A stretch of 64,000 bases of DNA from Nepenthes gracilis (Eukaryota; Streptophyta; Magnoliopsida; Caryophyllales; Nepenthaceae). Made by a program: the position numbers and the translations under genes. The notes below the pieces were generated by a model. That model worked only from the letters and a program-made list of their open reading frames with translations. It did no database searches and was not told the DNA's origin. The stretch lies in assembly GCA_033239525.1 (NCBI GenBank), contig BSYO01000002.1, positions 12,434,626-12,498,625 on the forward strand, given 5' to 3'. Shown one piece after another: positions 22,978-35,412 of this stretch; positions within the stretch are counted from its first letter, which is position 1, and the number at the start of each line of letters is the position of its first letter.

Positions 22978-25786
22978 TGTGACGACCCGACTTTTAATAC
23001 CATCAAAAGCCGTCGTCAAATCTAAATCACATAATTTATGATAAGGATAAACAGATGAACATAAAAATTTTTCTTTTCTTCATTCAAACCTGAGATGCAT
23101 TCTAAAGACTTATAATTTCATAATTCCCAAAATATCACGGAAACATTCTAACATTCATAAGCAGCGGAATTAATAATACAAGTTTCCTCAAAACAAAATA
23201 AACAAAACTCCAAAATCTGCTCTCGGCCGACTTAAACATTCGATTACACCATAGGACTCTACTCAACTTCGTCCTCCATAAGCTTGTCATTTGAAAAGTT
23301 ACAAGAGTGAGCTTACAAAGCCCAGCAGGATACTCACATGCAGAAAACACAAGCATACATATAATCAAAATATAGATCATAATATAGCATAATAAAATCA
23401 TCATATCGTTTCTTCTTGGTTCATAATCTTTTCATCTTGTCTTCAGAAAATTCATCAAAATCATTCAGAATTCATATCATCTTTACGGACCGGACGGGAG
23501 CGGACAGCATCGATGACGGGTTGTGTGCTACCCCACAACCTAAAGCCGTATCCTCTCATTATGCTCCCCGGGGCGGGAGGTAATGCCTTTAACCCGGCAT
23601 ACGAGGCCATAGTCCATAGTTCTTGTGCCACCAAAAGGTCTCCTCCCGTGGCCCAGGAGGCATCCTCGAGTGTCACTCCAATATCCTTCATCCATCTTTA
23701 ACAGCAAGTTTAATGGAAACTCGGTTCTTGGTTCGTGTTCTTTATTGGCCAGTCATCATAGTTCGAAAGTCAAAAGTCGTGGAGTTCCACTTGCTGTCCA
23801 TAGTTACATGCCATTTTTCATGTTCTTAAGTACATAGGCCGGAGTTCAATTCATGCAGAAGCCGGAGTTCATTTCTTTAATCAACGCCGGAGTTCGTTTC
23901 TTTAATTCAAAGATTATTAAAACCAGAGTTCTTTATCCGAAGTTCTTTTTCTAAAAGGGACGGAGTGCTTATTTTTGAAATGGACGGAGGACACGAATGA
24001 CGAGCTCTTTTCTTTTTTTTTTTATTTTTAAAACCGAAATGGAGTGTTTTTCATGGCGGAGCTCTTTTCAAAGGACGGTGCTCTTTTATTACGGCAGATT
24101 TCAAGGGCCGGAGCTCTTTCTTCAACGAAGCCGTATTTCAAATTCGGAGTTCTTTTAAAAGCCGGAGTTGTTTTTTTCTCAAGGACGGAGTTCTTTGCAA
24201 CATAAAAGGACGGAGTGCTGTAAGGGACGGAGTGCTGTAAAGGACGGAGTTCTTTTTCTAAAAAGGACGGAGTGTTTATCATCAATTTTCCGGAGTTCTT
24301 TCTTTTAAAAGGGACGGAGTGATTTCCTTTTAAAGGACGGAGTGCTTTTGTTTTAAAAATCCGGAGTGCTTTCTTTGTAAAATCCGGAGTCTTTTTCTTT
24401 TCAAAATCCGAAATTCATTTCTTTAAACTCTAAAATCCGGAGTGACTTTTCTTTCATAAATCCGGAGCTCAAATGCCGGAGTGGCTTTTCTTTTAACATC
24501 CGGAGCTCAAAGGTCGAATCAAGTTCTTTTTGTTAAATACAAAGTTCTTGTATCGTGAGTTATTATCAAAGGCCGAGCAAAAGTCGAAATAAAAAGCCGG
24601 AATTCTCTTTTTCTACAAAGAGGGCCGGAGCTCTTTTCCAAACAAGGCCGGAGTAGTTTTTCAAGGGGACGGAGCACAGTATTCATAAAAAGGCCGGAGT
24701 TCTTTTCTGGACTGAGTTCCTTATTCAAACTGGACGGAGTACAAATGCCGGAGTTCTAAATCATTTTCTGTAAGGACGCCGGAGGTCTTTTATCTTAAAT
24801 CCAGAGAAACAGAGTACAATAGCAGGAATTCTTGTTTCATCTTAAAGCCTAACATTCCTTTCCGTAAACATGCATTTAGCAAAATTCATGACCATTGACA
24901 ATAAATCATAACAGAATAAATCCATCATCATGCATAACAGAATTTCCTTTAAACATGCATTTCAGAGCGAACAGTAAAAGCACACTTCATCAGAATATCA
25001 TATACTTTTATATCAATATAAACAAACATGAGTTTTAGAAATAGGGGTGAGTATCTTGCCTGAATTCTTCTCTACTTTGCCTAAGCTTTCGGTCTCCTTC
25101 TTACTAAGAGTGTCTAGTGGTGCCTTTTTCTAACGCCCTTAAGCCTTTATTTATAGCCCTAGGTTTTGGTGGCCATCATTTATAATTTTTTTCCGATTTC
25201 GCAAGGTATCATTTATGTTTGTACACTTTCCAAGGGTGATATTTATAAATCCTACATTTTCCAAAGAGGGTTATTTATGAATTTCGTTTTTCAACACGTC
25301 TCGGGAACAGCCGATATTCATGGTCGCTACTTCCCAATAATCTTCCTTAACTGTGACCGGACTCCTTCAAACAAAACCGGACTCGCTTTTACTTCGAAAA
25401 TCCGGAGTTCTTTCTTTTCAAGGAAATCCGAACTTCCAAGAAAATTCGACTTGCTTTCCTCACGGAATCCGGAGTTCTTTTACCAAGGGAAATCCGGACT
25501 TCATTTCTCCAACGAAATCCGGACTTCTGATCACCAAGGGAAATCCGGACTTGTTTTCATCAACGGAAATCCGGACTTCTTGTATCACGGAAATCCGGAG
25601 TCATTTTCATTAAGGAAATTCCGAAGTGAATTTAAGGAATATTTCGGACTGGATTTTCATAAGGAAATCCGGACTGGAATTTTACCAATGCAAAATTCGG
25701 ACTTCTTCACATTTCGTTCTCCGGTCAACTTACGTTGACCTGACTTGATGGTTAACATTTTCTTATTAAAATTTTGGGTCGTTACA
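22978..25786 (-). repeat. 3' LTR of the gypsy element
   Basis: 2,809 bp with TG...CA ends (TGTGACGACCC...GGTCGTTACA as written on the plus strand, which is itself nearly self-complementary at the termini). It is very close to the other LTR over its whole length, so insertion was fairly recent. The middle (about 23830-24790) is packed with CGGAGTTC/CGGAGTGC motifs, and 25350-25715 with CCGGACTTC motifs. Confidence 0.93.
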
Positions 25787-25799
25787 ACCTCCCCCACTT
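25787..25799 (-). other. Polypurine tract of the gypsy element
   Basis: On the minus strand AAGTGGGGGAGGT directly precedes the 3' LTR start. It primes plus-strand DNA synthesis in LTR retrotransposons. Confidence 0.85.
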
Positions 25800-25841
25800 A
25801 TAGGAATTTCGTCATCGAAATTTTAAATAAAGTCACTAACC

Positions 25842-28730
25842 TCAAGAAAATAAATATGGGTATTTGCTCCGAATTTCTTCCTCTCGTTCCCAAGTTGCCT
25901 CTTCCGGTGTATGATTCCTCCAGAGCACCTTTACTAGAGCGATTGATTTGGTGCGTAATCTCTGTTCCTTTCGATCCAAGATTTTCACCGGTTCTTCTAT
26001 ATAGGATAAGTCTTTGTCGACCGTCAAAGGTTCATACTCAATTACATGAGTAGGATCATGGACATACTTCCGAAGCATTGATACATGAAATACGTCATGT
26101 ACATCTGCCAAGTTTGGAGGCAGTGCAAGTCTGTAAGCTACTTCTCCAATCTTTTTCAAGATTTCAAAAGGCCCAATAAAAGGAGGCTTCAGTTTTCCTT
26201 TTACCCCGAATCTGTACTTTCCCTTGGATGGTGATACCTTTAGAAACACAAAATCGCCCTTTTCAAACTTCAATGTCGATCTTCTCCAGTCTGCATAGCT
26301 CTTTTGTCTGCTCCGAGCTACTCTGAGATTCTCATTTAATATCTTTATCTTTTCTGCCGACTCCTTGATAATGTCTAGACCCAAAATCTTCTATCTCCGT
26401 ATTCCTCCCAATGAATTGGCGATCTACATTTTCTCCCATATAATGCCTCAAAAGGAGCCATGCCAATGCTGGCCTGGTAGCTGTTATTATATGCAAACTC
26501 TGCAAGAGCCAATGAATCATCCCAAGTCCTTTTTATCTCCAGGACTGAGGCCCTTAACATATCCTCGAGAATCTGGATAGTTCGTTCCGATTGGCCGTCG
26601 GTTTGCTGATGAAAAGTAGTACTAAATTTTAATTCAGTACCCAATTCTTTATGTAGACTTTTCCAGAACCGTGAAACAAAGCGAGGGTCTCTATCTGATA
26701 CAATAGAGACAGGCACACCATGAAGTCTGACAATCTCGTTCACATACAGCTGGGCTAATTTATCAAGAGGGTAAGTCATCCGGATTGCCAGAAAGTGAGC
26801 TGACTTTGTTAGTCGGTCAACAATCACCCAAATAGCATCATGTTTCTTTGGCGTCATTGGTAAACCAGTTACAAAATCCATGGCGATATCCTCCCATTTC
26901 CAGCCCGGTAATGGCATTGGTTGTAATAACCCAGACGGCTGTTTTCTTTCGGCCTTTACTTGTTGGCATATAAGGCACTTTTCCACGTAAGTTGCGATAT
27001 CCCTTTTCATATTTCTCCACCAAAATGTCTTCTTCAAATCCTGATGCATCTTATTGGCTCCTGGGTGGATCGTATAACGGGATCGATGGGCTTCTTTAAG
27101 AATTTTCTCCTTTAAGTCTTTATTGTCCGGCACACATAACCGATTTCTAAATCTCAAAGCTCCATCCGGCGAAATCTGAAAATCACTTCGAGATTCTTTA
27201 TCTAGCTCGCCCATGATCTTTACAAGAAAAGAGTCATTCGTTTGACACCCCTTCACTTCATTAATCAATTCCGGTTGAACTTGAAGATGCGCCAAAATCA
27301 TGCGCTTCCCATGCACATAACGCTGGACGTCATAGTTCATGAGACAATCCAGTATCTCCATTTGTTTAACTTGCATTCTAGCTAACATCCCAGGCTGCCT
27401 ACTTAACGCGTCGGCAACCACGTTGGCCTTTCCTGGCTCATATCGGATTTCGCAGTCATAGTCTTTCAGGAATTCAATCCATCTTTGTCTCATGTTCAGT
27501 TCCTTCTGGGAGAATAAATATTTTAGACTCTTGTGATCGGAGTAGACCAAGAATCTTTCACCATATAAGTAATGCCTCCAGATTTTTAATGCAAACACTA
27601 CTGCGGCCAGCTCCAGATCGTGAGTTGGTTAATTCCTTTCATGGTCCTTCAACTGTCGCGACCCATAGGCAATTAACCTACCGTGTTGCATTAGAACACA
27701 GCCCAATCCAATCTTCGAGGCATCGCAGTAAGCAATCAGTCCTCCTGACCCGTTTGGAATGGTCAGGACCGGAGCAGAAGTTAACCGGTCTTTAAGCGTC
27801 TGGAAGCTCCCTTCACAATCTTTGGTCCACTCGAACTTGGCATCCTTCTTAGTTAATTGAGTAAGTGGCAAGGCGATTTGCGAAAAGTTCTCCACAAACC
27901 ATTTATAATATCCAGCTAGGCCCATGAAACTTCGCACTTCAGTTACAGAAGTTGGCCGGTTCCACATTACAACAGCTTCCACTTTCATAGGGTCGACAGA
28001 GATTCCTTCCTTGGAGATGACGTGTCCAAGGAATCCTACCTCTTCCAACCAAAATTCGCACTTCTTCAATTTGGCGAACAACCGATGCTCCCTAAGAATC
28101 TGAAGTGTAGTGCGTAAATGTTCCTCGTGTTCCTCAGAGCTTTTCGAGTACATAAGGATGTCATCAATAAATACGATCACGAACTTGTCCAGGTATGGTT
28201 GAAAAATTCGATTCATCAGATTCATAAAAACAGCCGGAGCATTAGTCAACCCAAAAGGCATTACTACAAATTCATAGTGCCCATACCTGGTTCGAAACGC
28301 CGTCTTTGCTATATCCTCCTTGCTGATCTGAAGTTGATGATACCCGGATCTAAGATCGATTTTTGAGAATATGCAAGCTCCTTGTAGCTGATCAAGGAGA
28401 TCATCAATCCTCGGCAGAGGATATTTGTTCTTGATGGTGATTTTGTTTAATTCTCGTTAATCCACACATAATCTCATGGTCCCGTCCTTCTTTTCGACAA
28501 AAAGAACAGGTGCTCCCCATGGTGACACACTTGGCCGGATGAAACCTTTATCTAGCAACCCCTGCAGTTGTTGTTTCAACTCTTTGAGTTCAGCCGGTGC
28601 CATCCGATAGGGTGGTTTGGATATCGGTGCCGAACCTGGTATCAATTCCACTCCAAATTCTAGCTCTCGTTGGGGTGGCAATCCGGGTAATTCATCGGTG
28701 AATACGTCTTCAAATTCCCGCACCACGGAA
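25842..28730 (-). pseudogene. pol: Gypsy pol: reverse transcriptase, RNase H, integrase
   Basis: The reverse transcriptase begins near 28726 ([17 protein letters not shown]). Its catalytic FIDD is at 28160-28171. RNase H begins around [13 protein letters not shown] and continues into 27598 with [13 protein letters not shown]. Integrase has the HHCC zinc motif (H...H...CLIC), then the acidic triad with [15 protein letters not shown] and [14 protein letters not shown], and a C-terminal chromodomain-like stretch ending near 25845. Two in-frame TAA stops stand where the family has tyrosine: at 28457-28459 (VD-stop-RELNK) and 27629-27631 (ERN-stop-PTHDLEL). One-base frameshifts occur near 28730 and 26380. 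The protein is therefore not made intact. Confidence 0.92.
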
Positions 28731-30235
28731 TCTCTCTAGCCAGAGATTCTTGATTTTCTGTAGACACACTAGCAAAGGCAAGATAGGCTTGGCATCCATC
28801 ACTAATCAAATGCCTGGCGTGAAGAGCCGAAATAAAGCAGGATGCTTCCTTTCGTCGAACACCCTGAATGTGAAATGGCTTGTTCCCAGGAATGGTAAAT
28901 TCTACTTTTTTTCGAAAACAGTCAATCTTGGCATGATACCTGGCTAACCAGTCCATCCCCAAGATCGCATCAAAGTCTTTCATTTCCAGTATAACCAAGT
29001 TAACAGGCATCAAGTATTCATTTACCTTTATTGGACATTCGGAAAATGCTATATTTAATATTACTGTCGACCCTGTCGGTGAGGTAACCATCAATGGGTA
29101 CTCCAGAACTTTAGGAAGGGTCGTAAGATGTTTCGAAAATTCATGGGAAACAAAAGAATGAGTGGATCCAGAATCAAAGAGTACGTGACAAGAGATGCCA
29201 CAGATAGAAAGTGTACCTTCTACCACCTCCGTAGACTTCTCAGCCTCCTTTGCAGAAATAGCAAACACTTTGGCTGGGATAGGAGACTTAACTCCTGGGG
29301 CTTGCTTAGAGACCGGACAATCTCTGATCATATGCCCCGCCTGCCCACAGTTATAACAAACACCCAGCTTTTTGTAGCAAGGCTTCCCCCATGTGATTTC
29401 CCACAATGATCGCATACATCATTAGCCGTAGATCGAGAATTCCGCACCGATCGGCTCGGTTCCCATTGAACCTTGATGGTCTTGCCTTCTTAGAAGGCCC
29501 TTCACTAGCACCGCCTTGGATGCCCGACTAAAAGTTCTTTGTCCGGACATTGCTCCCCTTTCCAATTCTTTCTCATAAATAACCGCCTTTGCGAGCACCT
29601 CTCCATAAGTTGTCAACGTCAGAGTGGAAATGTGTCTTCTGATATCATCCCGTAAACCCTGAAAGAACCGTCTAACCTTCCGCTCCTCATCTTCCACCAT
29701 GAAAGGGGCATAACGAGATAATTCAGTAAATTTCGAATCATACTCTGCCACCGAGCGATTTCCACCTTAGGCGAAGGAATCATCCTCCTTACGCCCACGA
29801 AGATTCGCAGGAAAATATTTTCCGTAAAAGCCGCTTCAAACATCTCCCGCTAATCTCCCGATCTCGCATATTAAAACCCTTTTCTCGCATCTCCCACCGG
29901 TGGTGTGCTTCCCCACTTGACTTATGAGTGGCATAAAGCACCATGTCCCAAGAGGGCACTTGATTCTGACAAATACCTTCTTGATCCCGCTGAATCCATG
30001 TTTCGGCCTTCAGCGGATCGGGTTCCCCTAGAAATTCAGGGATTCGTTCGTTGGTAAATCGATCGTAGACCGACCTTTCCTGATGAACAGGAATTGGGGT
30101 GGTCACAGGAGTTGGTAGAGTGGTCGGAGTCAAAGCTTCTATGACTTCGGCCATTCTATCCAGTAGGTTCGCATATCTTGCCTCACGATCAAGAGTGTTG
30201 TTAACCAGATCATTTCTCCTTCCTCTGTTAGACAT
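28660..30235 (-). pseudogene. gag: Gypsy gag and protease
   Basis: Start ATG at 30235 (MSNRGRRND). The capsid region has RIPEFLGEPDPLKAETWIQ, then MAEYDSKFTELSRYAPFM and EERKVRRFFQGL. The zinc knuckle CYNCGQAGHMIRDC (CX2CX4HX4C, 29317-29358) binds RNA, and an imperfect extra Cys cluster precedes it. The aspartic protease motif is FDSGSTHSFVS, with the catalytic Asp at 29173-29175. Frame changes near 29790 and 29420, plus the pol junction at 28730, disrupt the single polyprotein expected for this group. Confidence 0.9.
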
Positions 30236-30400
30236 GGCTGCGGAAACGTCTGAAAAGAACAATTTCGTTAGTTAAAAAAAATACTATCTTAATAGTCTTT
30301 TATCCCAAGTGTAAGTAAGGATGACACTCTTCTTGCCAACACTAAACTTGTCCTAAGTTCCCGTGTTGATTCAAACTATCCTAAAGCATCTTAGTTTTCT

Positions 30401-30411
30401 CTCTGATACCA
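30401..30411 (-). other. Primer-binding site, initiator Met tRNA
   Basis: TGGTATCAGAG on the minus strand, two bases inside the 5' LTR end. It is complementary to the 3' end of the plant initiator Met tRNA, the usual primer in Ty3/gypsy and Ty1/copia elements. Confidence 0.88.
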
Positions 30412-30413
30412 AC

Positions 30414-33267
30414 TGTGACGACCCGACTTTTAATACCATCAAAAGCCGTTGTCAAATCTAAATCACATAATTTATGATAAGGATAAACAGATGAACATAA
30501 AAATTTTTCTTTTCTTCATTCAAACCTGAGATGCATTCTAAAGACTTATAATTTCATAATTCTCAAAATATCACGGAAACATTCTAACATTCATAAGCAG
30601 CGGAATTAATAATACAAGTTTCCTCAAAACAAAATAAACAAAACTCCAAAAATCTGCTCCAGCCAGCTTAAACATTCAGCTACACCATAGGACTCTACTC
30701 AACTTCGTCCTCCATAAGCTTGTCATCTGAAAAGTTGCAAGAGTGAGCTTACAAAGCTCAGTAGGATACTCACATGTAGAAAACACAAGCATACATATAA
30801 TCAAAATATAGATCATAATATAGCATAATAAAATCATCATATCGTTTCTTCTTGGTTCATAATCTTTTCATCTTGTCTTTAGAAAATTCATCAAAATCAT
30901 TCAGAATTCATATCATCTTTAGGGACCGGACGGGAGTGGACAGCATCGATGACGGGTTGTGTGCTACCCCACAACCTAAAGCCGTATCCCCTTATTATGC
31001 TCCCCGGGGTGGGAGGTAATGCCTTTAACCCGGCATACGAGGCCATAGTCCATAGTTCTTGTGCCACCAAAAGGTCCCCTCCCGTGGCCCAGGAGGCATC
31101 CTCGAGTGTCACTCCAATATCCTTCATCCATCTTTAACAGCAAGTTTAATGGAAACTCGGTTCTTGGTTCGTGTTCTTTATTGGCCAATCATCATAGTTC
31201 GAAAGTCAAAAGTCGTGGAGTTCCACTTGCTGTCCATAGTTACATGCCATTTTTCATGTTCTTAAGTACATAGGCCGGAGTTCAATTCATGCAGAAGCCG
31301 GAGTTCATTTCATGCAAAAGCCGGAGTTCATTTCATGCAGAAGCCGGAGTTCATTTCTTTAATCAAAGCCGGAGTTCGTTTCTTTAATTCAAAGATTAAT
31401 AAAACCAGAGTTCTTTATCCAAAGTTCTTTTTCTAAAAGGGACGGAGTGCTTATTTTTCAAATGGACGGAGGACCTGGACGGAGCTCTTTTCTTTTTTTT
31501 TATTTTTAAAACCGACGGAGTGTTTTTCATGGCGGAGCTCTTTTCAAAGGACAATGCTCTTTTATTACGGCAGATGTCAAGGGCCGGAGCTCTTTCTTCA
31601 ACGAAAGCCGTATTTCAAATTCGGAGTTCTTTTAAAAGCCGGAGTTGTTTTTTTCTCAAGGACGGAGTTCTTTGCAACATAAAAGGACGGAGTGCTGTAA
31701 GGGATGGAGTGCTGTAAAGGACGGAGTTCTTTTTCTAAAAAGGGCGGAGTGTTTATCATCAATTTTTTGGAGTTCTTTCTTTTAAAAGGGACGGAGTGAT
31801 TTCCTTTTAAAGGACGGAGTGCTTTTGTTTTAAAAATCCGGAGTGCTTTCTTTGTAAAATCCGGAGTCTTTTTCTTTTCAAAATTCGGAATTCATTTCTT
31901 TAAACTCTAAAATTCGGAGTGACTTTTCTTTCATAAATCCGGAGCTCAAATGCCGGAGTGGCTTTTCTTTTAACATCCGGAGCTCAAAGGTCGGAACCGA
32001 AGTTCTTTTTGTTAAATACCGAAGTTCTTGTATCAGGAGTTATTATCAAAGGCCGGAGCAAAAGTCGAAATAAAAAGCCAGAATTCTCTTTTTCTACAGT
32101 AGGCCGGAGCTCTTTTTCAAACAGAAGGCCGGAGTACTTTTCAAGGGGACGGAGCACAGTATTCATAAAAAGGCCGGAGTTCTTTTCTGGACTGAGTTCC
32201 TTATTCAAACTGGACGGAGTACAAATGTCGGAGTTCTAAATCATTTTCTGTAAGGACGCCGGAGGTCTTTTATCTTAAATTCAGAGAAATAGAGTACAAT
32301 AGCAGGAATTCTTGTTTCATCTTAAAGCCTAGCATTCCTTTCCGTAAACATGCATTTAGCAAAATTCATGACCATTGACAATAAATCATAACAGAATAAA
32401 TCCATCATCATGCATAACAGAATCTCCTTTAAACATGCATTTCAGAGCGAATAGTAAAAGCACACTTCATCAGAATATCATATACTTTTATATCAACATA
32501 AACAAACATGAGTTTTAGAAATAGGGGTGAGTATCTTGTCTGAATTCTTCTCTACTTTGCCTAAGCTTTCGGTCTGCTTCTTACTAAGAGTATCTAGTGG
32601 TGCCTTTTTCTAATGCCCTTAAGCCTTTATTTATAGCCCTAGGTTTTGGTGGCCATCATTTATAATTTTTTTCCTATTTCCCAAGGTATCATTTATGTTT
32701 GTACACTTTCCAAGGGTGATATTTATAAATCCTACATTTTTCAAAGAGGGTTATTTATGAATTTCATTTTCCAACACGTCTCGGGAACAGCCGATATTCA
32801 TGGTCACTACTTCCCAATAATCTTCCTTAACTGTGATCGGACTCCTTCAAACAAAACCGGACTCGCTTTTACTTCGGAAATCCGGAGTTCTTTCTTTTCA
32901 AGGAAATCCGAACTTCCAAGAAAATCCGGACTTTTGTTTCCTACGGAATCCGGAGTTCTTTTACCAAGGGAAATCCGGACTTCATTTCTCCAACGAAATC
33001 CGGACTTCTAATCACCAAGGGAAATCCGGACTTGTTTTCATCAACGGAAATCCGGACTTCTTTTATCACGGAAATCCGGAGTTATTTTCATTAAGGAAAT
33101 TCCGAAGTGAATTTAAGGAATATTCCGGACTGGATTTTCATAAGGAAATCCGGACTGGAATTTTACCAATGCAAAATCCGGACTTCTTCACATTTCGTTC
33201 TCCGGTCAACTTGCGTTGACCGAACTTGATGGTTAACATTTTCTTATTAAAATTTTGGGTCGTTACA
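30414..33267 (-). repeat. 5' LTR of the gypsy element
   Basis: 2,854 bp, about 45 bp longer than its partner. Part of the difference is two extra CGGAGTTCATTTCATGCA-type units at about 31290-31345. The same motif arrays are present (31270-32270 and 32830-33190). Confidence 0.93.
32626..32636 (-). promoter_or_regulatory. Candidate TATA box in the gypsy 5' LTR
   Basis: The minus strand reads GGCTATAAATAAAGGC here, identical in both LTRs (the other at about 25150). It lies about 635 bp after the LTR start, so U3 would be 33267 to about 32600. The start site is not determined. Confidence 0.5.
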
Positions 33268-33494
33268 GTGATCCAGGTAGGGAAGGATTTGTGATCCTCA
33301 CGGGATAAAATCATTCCTGGCCACCATTTTTTAAGAAAGAACGAATGGCCAGCAATCATCCACGGGCCATTAGCCAGGCATTTTTCGAGCATTTAGCTTG
33401 AGGAGAAGCAGAAGAAAAAGAAGCCCGATTCGTTTCCAGCCACATCTTGTAGTTCGAATCGCTTCCATATTTTCTTAGTGATATAGCTAACAAC
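33268..33494 (-). pseudogene. F1-B ORF1, DUF4283 middle part
   Basis: A short piece between the gypsy element and N3. The minus-strand frame contains MLEKCLANGPWMIAGHSFFL and then KKWWPGMILSREDHKSFPTW, the most conserved block of DUF4283. It continues on the left at 22977 after removal of the gypsy element and on the right at 35413 after removal of N3. Confidence 0.88.
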
Positions 33495-35412
33495 TTTTTG
33501 GTAGGTAAGTGATTTGGATTAATGGGAGAAAAAAATTACAAGTACGGATTATCCCCAAGTGTTATTCCGACTTAAGGATAATCCAAAATAGCTGGGCCAT
33601 ACCCCGAGCACTTTAATACAACCGATGAAACCAACTAAAAGATAAAAATGCTGGTATTCATACTACACAAGCAACCACACAAAGGCAGTTCCTAAACAAA
33701 ATAAAAGACACAACAAAAGCCACTCCAAGGGCAAAACCGAGAATCAAGACTGCAGTGGAGCAATCCCGCATACAGCATCATCAAAGCCCGAGATTAAACA
33801 ACAGCCGAGACCCCTTCGTCCAAGGCAGCTGCAGAGGCCTCAACCCAACAAAGATCCAATGCAGTATCCTCATTTCACCAATCCCGCCAGCAAATCACCA
33901 TCCACAATCTGGGCCTCACAACCTCACAAAATCCGGAGCATCGGCGAACCGCATCCTTTCGAACAAGGCTAGCAGACGCCTCATCATCACATGGAGAACA
34001 TGTGAAGACAGCAACCACATTGTGGTAATTCTAATGGCAGCAACCAAAAATTGCAAGCGGGAGGCTTCAAGAAAAAATTCAGCAATTGTACATCACCCTA
34101 CAAAGAAAAACATGGTTTTGCCAAAGAACCAAGAAATCTGCCGATTTTCAGCATCAACCGAATTGGAAATCCAAAACATCATAGGCCAAACCAGCTGCAT
34201 TTGATGAACCACACGAGGCACACCATCCATCGTGAGTGGAATTGCGGTGGCAAAGCGGTTCAGCCACCTCACAATAGCATCCCATGAAAGTTTAAACCCA
34301 CCACAACCTAACCAAGCAGCCATAACGTCCAAAGCTACGGATCTGCGAAGACCTCAAAGAAAAAACTAGATCGCCTACTCGGAGCAGAGCCAACAGCATC
34401 AAACAATACCGGACCACAAAGAACGGATCGAGATCAAAAATTTATCGGCTTGCCAAAACAGCGGGAGGACGAACGGATCAGCATAGTAAAACTCGAAGCA
34501 TAAACAATTGCACCCAATTAAAATCGCTATTCACCGTTGCATCGGAAAGCAAAGAACCGAGCTTCCTTCAAAGACAAGGAATAATCCAAAGTCCCACAAA
34601 TCCATTCGGCCGCAGCAATAGCATCAATAAAGACCATTGTAGCAAGCCATAAATTATATGATTCAAATTGTAGCAAAGCAACAACTTCAGCAAACGGCTG
34701 AATAAGCGACACAAGAAATCCAAAGGATTGCAACAATTTCATTGGATTTGCCAAATGAAAAAACAGAGAAGCTCGCACATGTGAGAGTCAAGAAATGGCA
34801 TAGCCAGGTGACATGAGGCTGTGGCCCTCCGAGACCCCCCGCACACCGAAACGAGACTCCAAGCCACATCGAAAATTAGTAGAAGGGAGGACCTTACCGC
34901 ACCCGAAGGAAGACAAACAACCAATCGAGATCTTCGGCCAATTCTTGAAGACCCGCCATTCAGCTCGAATCCAGAGCAAGACAAAGATCCCTAAACCGAC
35001 CACCGGGAGCGAAAATCGGGGAGGGACATCGAGCGGCAGCGAAGACAATCGGGAGCCCGAAACCTTCGAGAAGCTCAAGATCCAACCAAACTCAGAATCA
35101 GCTCGCGGGCGATTAAACCCAGACACCAGAATCCCATCCAGATCTAAAGCAGGTCTAGAAGAGAACCGAGAAGATACCAGTGGTGCCAGCCAGGAGACCG
35201 GCCGGCAACGACACCAACCGCCCAGAGACGGCAAAGCCCAAAGGCAAAACAACGAAGAGAAGAGGGCCTCACGACGGGAGAAAAAGAAGAGGAGGAGAGA
35301 TGGGAGACGGCCGGGCTAGGCACCAGGAGATCGGCCGAGGCCGTCTCCGGCGCCGCCCGGCTAGGTGAGAGGCGTCGCTAAAGGCGCGACCAAAATCGAG
35401 TTCAAAAATTTT
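33495..35412 (-). mobile_element. N3: non-coding hairpin-tail element, 1.9 kb
   Basis: Target duplication TAGCTAACAAC (33484-33494) and TAACTAACAAC (35413-35423), 11 bp with one difference. Same orientation as its host ORF1. The 5' end (35412 leftward) is GC-rich, with GGGCGGCGCCGGAGACGG and then GGCCTCGGCCG, resembling the box of N2 and N6. The tail at 33495-33609 has the third arm variant of the long hairpin, GGATTATCC with GGATAATCC. Confidence 0.85.

Larger units (their letters stand above)
22978..33267 (-). mobile_element. Complete Ty3/gypsy element (chromovirus, Tekay/Del-like)
   Basis: A 10.3-kb element with two LTRs (30414-33267 is the 5' LTR, 22978-25786 the 3' LTR), a primer site at 30401-30411, gag-pol and a polypurine tract. 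A perfect 5-bp target duplication GTGAT (22973-22977 and 33268-33272) proves one integration event into F1-B ORF1. Domain order is gag, protease, reverse transcriptase, RNase H, integrase (Ty3/gypsy order). The integrase C-terminus with VKVLWRNHTPEEATWE points to the chromodomain-bearing Tekay/Del group. That assignment is from memory of the family. Confidence 0.93.

Noticed and set aside
23830..24790. CRISPR-like array of short repeats
   Set aside because: The CGGAGT words are short, irregularly spaced and embedded in an LTR of a eukaryotic genome. Spacers are low-complexity and there is no cas context.
23461..31273. Frames of 62-76 codons identical at 23461-23837 and 30897-31273
   Set aside because: The identity is due to the two LTRs being copies of each other. 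It is not evidence of a protein.
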